A DNA stretch of 12,651 nt from contig CAZCGA010000165.1 in NCBI GenBank assembly GCA_964498075.1, positions 1 through 12,651 on the forward strand. Reading direction: 5' to 3'. The translations under genes and the position numbers were made by a program. Positions 8,442-12,651 of the stretch are shown piece after piece; positions within the stretch are counted from its first letter, which is position 1, and each line of letters starts with the position of its first letter. Below the pieces are notes generated by a model that worked only from the letters and a program-made list of their open reading frames with translations, made no database searches and had not been told where the DNA came from. The stretch comes from CAZCGA01 sp964498075 (GTDB taxonomy: Bacteria; Desulfobacterota; Binatia; HRBIN30).

Positions 8442-8459
8442 TGTCAACCATCGTTGACA
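8442..8459. promoter_or_regulatory. Operator-like palindrome TGTCAAC-N4-GTTGACA
   Basis: A perfect 7-bp inverted repeat with a 4-bp spacer (CATC) lies about 410 bp upstream of the propeller gene start. A direct half-site TGTCAA is at 8425-8430 and TGTCA is at 8479-8483. The symmetry and spacing fit a dimeric helix-turn-helix regulator, but no regulator gene lies in the window. The arms also read TTGACA like a -35 box on both strands, without a convincing -10 at 16-18 bp. Confidence 0.4.
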
Positions 8460-8505
8460 CGCGGTGGCAACGAGCCAGTGTCATAAGAATAGGTGGGTTG
8501 ATGCC

Positions 8506-8521
8506 GCCCCGAGAGTGGGGC
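8506..8521 (-). terminator. Possible terminator hairpin after the GFA-like gene
   Basis: GCCCC-GAGAGT-GGGGC forms a 5-bp all-GC stem about 45 bases beyond the stop of the GFA-like gene. On the minus strand it is followed by a moderately T-rich stretch (CTATTCTTATG) rather than a clean U-tract. This is a weak candidate for intrinsic termination of the VOC-GFA transcript. Confidence 0.3.
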
Positions 8522-8566
8522 AGCGCCCGTCGTCGACGTGCAGGTCTATTGCGTGGTGCCGGCGCG

Positions 8567-9001
8567 TCACCGGCGCCGTGGCTCGGCCTCGATCAGACTG
8601 ACGACGGGCGTCCACTTCGCCGCGCGGCGGGCGACCCGCTCGGCTTCGGTCTCGCCGTCGTAGGTCACGGGTAGCACCGGCTGCGTGAAGCGGTCGGCGG
8701 AGTCCAGCACGTTGATGTTGACCGTCGCGTATGTCCGCCCTCCTGTGGTCAGCACGGCAGCGACATAGACGCCGCAGTGCTTGCACACCAGAAAGTCTGC
8801 CGTCCTCAACCCGAAACGATAGCGGCTCAGCTGCTTGGGAGCGTGCACTATGATCGACACGCTGCCATCGGGATCAGTAACCGTGCGTGCGCCATGGCTC
8901 CGGCAGAAGGAGCACATGTCTGCCCGCACCGGGAGCTGCTCCGGGGTCAGCGTGCTCTCGAACGTCAGCTCCAGGTTGCCGCAATGGCAGCGACCGTTCA
9001 T
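8567..9001 (-). CDS. GFA/CENP-V domain zinc-binding protein
   Basis: A small cytosolic protein of 144 residues from the chosen start MNGRCHCGNLEL. The GFA (glutathione-dependent formaldehyde-activating) fold is indicated by paired cysteines: CHC at 5-7, CSFC at 30-33 and CKHCG at 73-77. Enzymes named for this fold have been linked to glutathione-formaldehyde adducts, but most members have no proven activity and the fold mainly indicates zinc binding. Six of the usual seven family cysteines are visible. An earlier in-frame start at 9046 would add 15 residues and overlap the upstream VOC gene; it is less likely because the family begins just before CxCG and the ATG at 9001 sits 13 bases after the VOC stop. 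That spacing indicates one operon with the VOC gene. The family call is good; substrate is unknown. Confidence 0.8.
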   Translation of the reverse strand: MNGRCHCGNLELTFESTLTPEQLPVRADMCSFCRSHGARTVTDPDGSVSIIVHAPKQLSRYRFGLRTADFLVCKHCGVYVAAVLTTGGRTYATVNINVLDSADRFTQPVLPVTYDGETEAERVARRAAKWTPVVSLIEAEPRRR

Positions 9002-9014
9002 GGTCTTCTGACAC

Positions 9015-9497
9015 TCACTTCTTCTCGGCGTAGCGCGGCCGCTCATCGTGACCCTCCGTCTGCACTTTGCGCCAGTATCCCCAGGGGAAGTGGACGACCT
9101 CCAGCTTCATCCCGTCGGGATCGGCGAAGAAGACGGCGTAGTACCGCGGGCCGTACTCCGGGTACTCGGCAGGTGGATCGAGGACCGTGATGCCTTCCTG
9201 GACGAGGAACAGGTGATAGCGATCCACGTCCTCGCGGCTCTTGGTCTTGAGTGCAAGATGATGCAGGCCGACGCGGTAGCGGTTGAACGCCGCGCCTTGC
9301 TCTGCGGTTGCCGGGCGGATAGCGATGTTCATGTGCGCGTTGCTCCACGCGACGTAGCCCTCATGCGCCAGCCGGCGGAAGCCGAGCGCCCCGAGGACCT
9401 TTTCGTAGAAGGCAATGGAACGCTCCATGTCATTGACGGTCAGATCCACGTGATCGATTCCGAGCGCTTCGATCGGCGACATGGCGGCCTTCTTCAT
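9015..9497 (-). CDS. VOC superfamily (glyoxalase/dioxygenase-like) protein
   Basis: A 160-residue soluble protein of the vicinal oxygen chelate superfamily, which uses paired beta-alpha-beta-beta-beta modules to hold a divalent metal. Module one begins IDHVDLTVNDMERSIAFYEK at 14-33. Module two begins VGLHHLALKTKSREDVDRYH at 76-95 and ends ADPDGMKLEVV at 125-135. Likely metal ligands are H16, H79 or H80, and E133. The tail (VHFPWGYWRKVQ, then charged residues) is family-typical. Superfamily members include glyoxalase I, ring-cleavage dioxygenases and fosfomycin/bleomycin resistance proteins; the sequence does not say which reaction applies. The ATG at 9497 follows GAGG at five bases. A second ATG five codons later is possible. 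It precedes the GFA-like gene by 13 bp and is divergent from the aldehyde dehydrogenase 113 bp away, so a role in aldehyde or thiol-adduct chemistry is a reasonable guess. Confidence 0.88.
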   Translation of the reverse strand: MKKAAMSPIEALGIDHVDLTVNDMERSIAFYEKVLGALGFRRLAHEGYVAWSNAHMNIAIRPATAEQGAAFNRYRVGLHHLALKTKSREDVDRYHLFLVQEGITVLDPPAEYPEYGPRYYAVFFADPDGMKLEVVHFPWGYWRKVQTEGHDERPRYAEKK

Positions 9498-9610
9498 TCC
9501 CTCCTCGGTAGCGCCTTTGCCGCAGTTATGTCGAGGGGCTTCCAGTAGGGGCGGCGGCCAGCTAAAGCTTGGAGGCGATCATCGCAGACAACGTCCCGAG
9601 GAGAATCGCC
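9498..9610. promoter_or_regulatory. Divergent promoter region between the VOC and aldehyde dehydrogenase genes
   Basis: These 113 bp separate two divergently transcribed starts and must hold both promoters. The plus-strand ribosome binding site GAGGAG is at 9598-9603. A weak plus-strand pair, TTCCAG at 9540-9545 and TAAAGC at 9563-9568 with 17 bp spacing, is the best I can see. No clear operator palindrome was found. Confidence 0.4.
9598..9603 (+). promoter_or_regulatory. Ribosome binding site of the aldehyde dehydrogenase gene
   Basis: GAGGAG seven bases before the ATG at 9611. It decides against the upstream in-frame TTG at 9569, which has no comparable site. Confidence 0.7.
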
Positions 9611-11029
9611 ATGCGCGTGTGTGACAAGCTGTACATCAACGGAGCCTGGGTGGCGTCGACCGGCACCGGCAGGATCGACGTGATCAACGCCGCCACCGAG
9701 GAGGTGATGGGCGCGACCCCCGACGGCACGCCCGCCGACGTCGATGCCGCAGTTGCCGCCGCTCGGGCGGCGTTTCACCCGTGGTCGCAGACGACACCTG
9801 CGGCGCGCGCCGAGTACATCGAGCAGATCTCCGCCGGTTTGACTGCGCGGAGCGACGAGATTGCCCGCACCATCGCCGGCGAGGTCGGCATGCCGCTGAA
9901 GCTCTCGAAGGCGATTCAGGCCGGTCTGCCCGCGATGGTGTCCGGCAGCTACGCGAAGCTGCTGCGCGACTACGCCTTCGAGGAACAGATCGGCAACTCG
10001 CTGGTGGTGCGCGAGCCCGTCGGGGTCGTCGGCTGCATCACTCCGTGGAACTACCCGTTGCATCAGGTCGTCGCCAAGCTGGCGCCGGCGCTGGCGGCGG
10101 GCTGCACCGTCGTGCTCAAGCCGAGCGAGGTGGCGCCGCTCACCGCGTTCATCCTCGCCGAGATCATCGACGGCATCCGCCTGCCCGCGGGCGTCTTCAA
10201 TCTGGTCAGCGGTACCGGCCCAATCGTCGGCGAGGCGATCGCGGCGCATCCCGACGTCGACATGGTGTCGTTCACCGGGTCGACACGCGCCGGCAAGCGG
10301 GTCAGTGAGCTGGCAGCGCGCACGATCAAGCGTGTCGCCCTCGAGCTCGGCGGCAAGTCCGCCAACGTCATCCTCGACGACGCCGACTTGCAGAAGGCCG
10401 TCACCGCCGGCGTAAACGAGTGCTACCTCAACTCGGGACAGACGTGCAGCGCGCTGACCCGTATGCTGGTACCGCGCTCGCGGTACGACGAGGCTGTGGC
10501 GCTCGCCAAGGCCGCCGCCGAGCGCTTCACCGTCGGCGATCCGCTCAGCGATACGGCAAAGCTCGGCCCGCTGATCTCCGCCACGCAGCGCGAGCGCGTC
10601 CGCGGCTACATCCGCAAGGGCATCGAGGAAGGCGCGACGCTGGTCACGGGCGGCGCCGAGCCACCGGACGGCCTGAGCAAAGGCTACTACGTGCGGCCGA
10701 CGGTCTTCGCCAACGTGTCGAACGACATGACCATCGCGCAGGAGGAGATCTTCGGACCGGTGCTGTCGATCATCGCTTACGCCGACGAGAACGACGCGGT
10801 GCGCATCGCCAACGACACGGTGTACGGCCTGTCGGGGGCGGTGTGGTCCGGCAACCCGGAGCGCGCCAAGGCGGTGGCGCGCCGGCTGCGCACCGGACAA
10901 GTCGCCATCAACGGCGGGCGCTACAACCCGCAAGCACCGTTCGGCGGCTACAAACAATCGGGCCACGGCCGCGAGCTGGGCAAGTTCGGGCTCGAGGAGT
11001 ACCTGCAGATCAAGTCGATGCAGCTGTAG
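9611..11029 (+). CDS. NAD(P)-dependent aldehyde dehydrogenase
   Basis: A 472-residue full-length member of the aldehyde dehydrogenase superfamily, cytosolic, oxidising an aldehyde to its acid. The Rossmann cofactor domain carries TPWNYPL with N147, VVLKPSEVAPLT with K170, and FTGSTRAGKRV. The catalytic general base is E245 in ALELGGKSANV and the nucleophile is C279 in NSGQTCSALTR. The later EEIFGPVLS motif and the C-terminal APFGGYKQSGHGRELGKFGL oligomerisation segment are intact. Substrate cannot be read from sequence; the family includes betaine-, amino- and aliphatic-aldehyde enzymes. The ATG at 9611 is chosen over a TTG 14 codons earlier because GAGGAG lies seven bases upstream and family proteins begin near here. 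GC is very high (48 of 60 in one counted line). It is divergent from the VOC-GFA pair, which suggests shared aldehyde handling. Confidence 0.95.
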   Translation: MRVCDKLYINGAWVASTGTGRIDVINAATEEVMGATPDGTPADVDAAVAAARAAFHPWSQTTPAARAEYIEQISAGLTARSDEIARTIAGEVGMPLKLSKAIQAGLPAMVSGSYAKLLRDYAFEEQIGNSLVVREPVGVVGCITPWNYPLHQVVAKLAPALAAGCTVVLKPSEVAPLTAFILAEIIDGIRLPAGVFNLVSGTGPIVGEAIAAHPDVDMVSFTGSTRAGKRVSELAARTIKRVALELGGKSANVILDDADLQKAVTAGVNECYLNSGQTCSALTRMLVPRSRYDEAVALAKAAAERFTVGDPLSDTAKLGPLISATQRERVRGYIRKGIEEGATLVTGGAEPPDGLSKGYYVRPTVFANVSNDMTIAQEEIFGPVLSIIAYADENDAVRIANDTVYGLSGAVWSGNPERAKAVARRLRTGQVAINGGRYNPQAPFGGYKQSGHGRELGKFGLEEYLQIKSMQL

Positions 11030-11427
11030 CTGACGGTCGAGGGCTGACCGCGTCGGACCTTGATACTTCTGCCTCTTCTGCATAGCGGCGAGGCCTCAGT
11101 GTGCCTCTCCTCGTGCCGTGATGCCGGCCGACCCGGCGGCTCAAGCCGCGGCAACGAGAGGCGCCCAAGCCGGCCCTGCGGCGGCTCCCCCCAACCCCAA
11201 CCCGGTACGACGACGTCCATGAGGGGGGCGGGGAGGCCGCGCAGGCGGCCTTGGGTGCCTCTCCTTGCCGCGAGTTCACTCGCCAGGCTGGGGAGCCGCG
11301 CCGTCGCGCCGCTGTCGGTCCCCCAATATTGGAGAAGACCCATACTTCTCGTGCGCCTCGTCGTGCCGAGGCCCCTTCCGCTATCTCGCGCGCCGGACTA
11401 TGCTTGCGCCACGTCGGTACGGTAGGA
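11030..11427. other. Intergenic region rich in inverted repeats, no supported gene
   Basis: About 400 bp between the aldehyde dehydrogenase stop and the selenoprotein start. It is very GC-rich and dominated by the palindrome cluster at 11101-11272. A perfect 10-bp palindrome CCAATATTGG lies at 11323-11332. The open frames crossing it on both strands are proline/arginine-rich read-throughs of the repeats. No clear promoter was seen for the downstream gene. Confidence 0.6.
11101..11272. repeat. Inverted-repeat cluster (possible REP-like element or terminator)
   Basis: The arm at 11147-11169 (starting CGCGGCAACGAGAGGC) and the arm at 11250-11272 are inverted and match at 21 of 23 bases. Less perfect GC-rich complementarity continues inward to about 11192 and 11225, leaving a loop near 11195-11220. 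A third, partial copy in the orientation of the right arm sits at 11101-11118, sharing GTGCCTCTCC. The structure could end aldehyde dehydrogenase transcription or be a non-autonomous mobile repeat. Confidence 0.7.
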
Positions 11428-12531
11428 ATGGCGGACTTCGACTACGGCGCGATGCACGTGCGTGAGGAGATCCAGGCGGCGCACCGCCGTCTGTGGGAAC
11501 ACCTGCGGGCGCCGGGCACCTGGTGGACCGGTACGCAGCGGGTCGCCATCGCCGCGGAAGCGCGGCAGGCGGATGACTGTAACTTCTGCGCAGCCCGCAA
11601 AGCGGCGCTGTCTCCCGCCGCGGTTCAGGGTGAGCACCGCAGCATCGGGGAGCTACCGGAGAACGTCGTCGACGCGATTCACCGCGTCCGCACGGATCCG
11701 GCGAGGCTGTCGCGCCCGTGGTTCGACGCGGTGATCGCCAGCGGGTTGGACGTAGCACCCTACGTCGAGCTGCTCGGCGTGGTGACGATGATCACGGGCG
11801 TCGACTACTTCGCGCGCGCACTGGGCGTTGCCCCATTGCCGCTGCCCGAGCCGCACGCCGGTGCACCGTCGCGGCACGTGCCGGCGTCCGCGAAGTCCGG
11901 CACCGCGTGGGTGCCGATGATCGCCCCCGAGGACGCCTCGGGGCCGGAGGCGGATCTCTACCCGCCGGGTGCCATGATCCCCAACATCATGCGCGCCCTG
12001 AGCCTCGTGCCTGCCGAGGTGCGGGTGCTGCAAACGCTGGCGGCGGCGCACTACTTGCCGGTGGAGCAGATCAGCGATCCGACGGCGCGCCGCGCGCTCG
12101 ACCGCATGCAGATGGAGCTGATCGCGGCACGGGTCTCGGCTCTGAACCAGTGCTTCTATTGAACGTCCGCCCACGCGACGATGCTCCGTGTGAGCAGCCA
12201 GATGACGGGAACCGAAGTGGATGTCACGGCGGTGAACGGTGCCGATCGCGCCGACGCCGGCGTTGAGCACGGCGCGCGCCTGCTTGCCTTTACCGAGGCG
12301 GTGATGCGCGGCGAGGCGGCGACGTCGGAGCGCGAACGCCTGCGCGCCGTCCTCTCGCCCGAGTGTGTCGCCGACGTGGCGGCGGTGATCGGCGCCTTCA
12401 ACACCGTCGACCGCATTGCCGATGCCACCGGCATCCCGCTCGATCCCATCATGCAGACCATGAGCCAGGACATTCGCGAGCAACTCCAGCTCGCGCGCTT
12501 TGCCTCGGCGGCAAATACACCCGGCGGCTGA
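11428..12531 (+). CDS. AhpD/CMD-like peroxidase-related selenoprotein (in-frame UGA read as Sec)
   Basis: Read through the TGA at 12160-12162 this is one 367-residue protein of the AhpD/carboxymuconolactone-decarboxylase class, thiol- or selenol-based peroxidases of the cytosol. The N-terminal half carries DDCNFCAARKAALSP with C51 and C54. Residues 155-190 hold AWVPMIAPEDASG and GAMIPNIMRAL. The C-terminal half has ELIAARVSALNQCFY, then U245, then TSAH, reproducing the AhpD layout CxxC-xxx-H as C242-F-Y-U245-T-S-A-H249. The helices after the TGA (ARLLAFTEAVMRG, ERLRAVLSPECVADVAAVIG, FNTVDRIADATGIPLDPIM) are what the family has after its active site. A hairpin after the UGA fits a bacterial SECIS. 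The start is ATG 11428, with GGTAGGA directly upstream, unusually close; ATG 11452 is the alternative. From memory, a family named alkylhydroperoxidase-related (seleno)protein exists and probably covers it. Selenocysteine insertion is inferred, not shown. Confidence 0.85.
12160..12162 (+). other. Predicted selenocysteine UGA codon
   Basis: The TGA follows TGC-TTC-TAT and precedes ACG-TCC-GCC-CAC, giving Cys-Phe-Tyr-Sec-Thr-Ser-Ala-His. The position is that of the resolving/peroxidatic cysteine in AhpD-like proteins, the usual place for Cys-to-Sec replacement. The open frame continues for 122 codons in the same phase, with coding-like sequence and family-typical helices. Confidence 0.85.
12163..12207 (+). 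promoter_or_regulatory. Candidate bacterial SECIS hairpin
   Basis: The upper stem TGCTC (12182-12186) pairs perfectly with GAGCA (12192-12196) around the five-base loop CGTGT. The loop begins 24 bases after the UGA and has G at its second position. Known bacterial SECIS elements recognised by SelB have a short upper stem, an early loop G and a loop roughly 16-37 bases from the UGA. An A/G mismatch at 12181/12197 and a G-C pair at 12180/12198 extend it; CGTC (12164-12167) could pair with GACG (12204-12207) below. Found by hand, without an energy calculation. Confidence 0.6.
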
Positions 12532-12578
12532 TCCGGCAAACCACTGGCGAATGGGCGGCACTCGTCGCCCTTCGAGAC

Positions 12579-12597
12579 GCCGCCAAGAGAAGGCGGC
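12579..12597. terminator. GC hairpin downstream of the selenoprotein gene
   Basis: GCCGCC pairs with GGCGGC around the seven-base loop AAGAGAA, starting about 48 bases after the selenoprotein stop. No T-tract follows, so it is a weak terminator candidate; it could equally belong to a repeat together with the hairpin at 12627-12647. Confidence 0.3.
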
Positions 12598-12626
12598 TCC
12601 TACCAATGAACCGTTCGTCGAGCGTT

Positions 12627-12647
12627 CCCCTCCTTACCAAGGAGGGG
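12627..12647. repeat. Perfect 9-bp palindrome at the window end
   Basis: CCCCTCCTT and AAGGAGGGG pair perfectly around the loop ACC. From memory, closely similar palindromes recur between genes in several environmental bacterial lineages, so this is probably one copy of a dispersed repeat. It may continue past the window edge. It contains AAGGAGG-like bases that could mimic a ribosome binding site for a gene beyond the edge. Confidence 0.6.
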
Positions 12648-12651
12648 TCAG

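Larger units (their letters stand above)
8047..8566. other. Intergenic region, no supported gene
   Basis: About 520 bp between the GFA-like gene and the propeller gene, both on the minus strand. It should hold the end of the VOC-GFA transcript and the promoter of the propeller operon. I see a hairpin at 8506-8521, an operator-like palindrome at 8442-8459 with further TGTCA half-sites at 8425 and 8479, and a 22-base match to the persulfide dioxygenase gene at 8525-8546. A 94-codon minus-strand frame at 8087-8371 has a GTG start and no recognisable domain, and is probably not a gene. Confidence 0.5.

Noticed and set aside
8442..8459. TTGACA boxes as a sigma70 promoter for the propeller gene
   Set aside because: No acceptable -10 element lies 16-18 bp from either TTGACA on the relevant strand, so I describe the site only as a palindrome.
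9494..11083. 529-codon open frame on the minus strand opposite the aldehyde dehydrogenase
   Set aside because: It is a mirror of high-GC codon bias. Its translation is rich in Arg, His, Asp and Leu with no domain, while the plus strand encodes a complete aldehyde dehydrogenase with all catalytic residues.
12160..12162. TGA as a simple nonsense mutation making a pseudogene
   Set aside because: It falls precisely on the catalytic Cys/Sec position, the downstream frame is intact, and a SECIS-like hairpin follows. A random nonsense mutation would be unlikely to meet all three conditions.
12181..12531. 116-codon frame as an independent gene
   Set aside because: It has no ribosome binding site. 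It encodes only the C-terminal helices of an AhpD-like domain and is in phase with the upstream gene, so it is better read as the continuation past the UGA.
11653..12606. 317-codon minus-strand frame opposite the selenoprotein, open across the TGA
   Set aside because: It is an antisense shadow with Arg/His-rich low-information sequence and no domain. The plus strand carries the AhpD-like motifs on both sides of the TGA.

Overview
The window is high-GC bacterial DNA that appears to come from an uncultured environmental lineage. The core enzyme genes are strongly GC-biased. The secreted proteins carry Pro/Thr linkers, Cys-rich modules and a 'GGC + hydrophobic helix + Arg' tail. Several intergenic gaps hold imperfect palindromes. 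Such traits occur in Deltaproteobacteria-like phyla (Binatota, Myxococcota, Desulfobacterota), but no rRNA or other marker is present, so this placement is only a guess.

Layout. Bases 1-715 (minus) hold the N-terminal 238 codons of an EttA-type ABC-F translation factor, cut by the window edge. Next is a ~160 bp nested inverted repeat (786-944), then a DUF29 gene (plus). Converging on DUF29 is a persulfide dioxygenase-rhodanese fusion (minus). Upstream of the fusion on the minus strand are two overlapping genes for exported proteins. One is a 1421-residue protein with two beta-propeller-like regions. The other is a 384-residue Cys-rich repeat protein whose GTG start overlaps the propeller gene's stop. 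The propeller gene looks lower in GC than its flanks.

After a ~530 bp gap comes a small minus-strand operon of a VOC/glyoxalase-fold protein and a GFA-type zinc protein. It is divergent from an aldehyde dehydrogenase (plus), so this part of the window looks like an aldehyde or thiol-adduct handling locus. A second palindrome cluster (about 11100-11272) follows.

The most interesting gene is the last one. Two reading frames that look separate, 11428-12162 and 12163-12531, are in phase and divided only by one TGA. That TGA falls exactly where the second cysteine of the AhpD/carboxymuconolactone-decarboxylase active site (CxxC-xxx-H) should be, giving C-F-Y-U-T-S-A-H. The rest of the domain continues normally after it. 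A 5-bp hairpin with a 5-nt loop starting 24 nt after the UGA fits the bacterial SECIS layout. I read this as one 367-residue selenoprotein of the AhpD-like peroxidase class, which would imply that the organism decodes selenocysteine.

No tRNA, rRNA, CRISPR array, insertion sequence or phage gene was seen.
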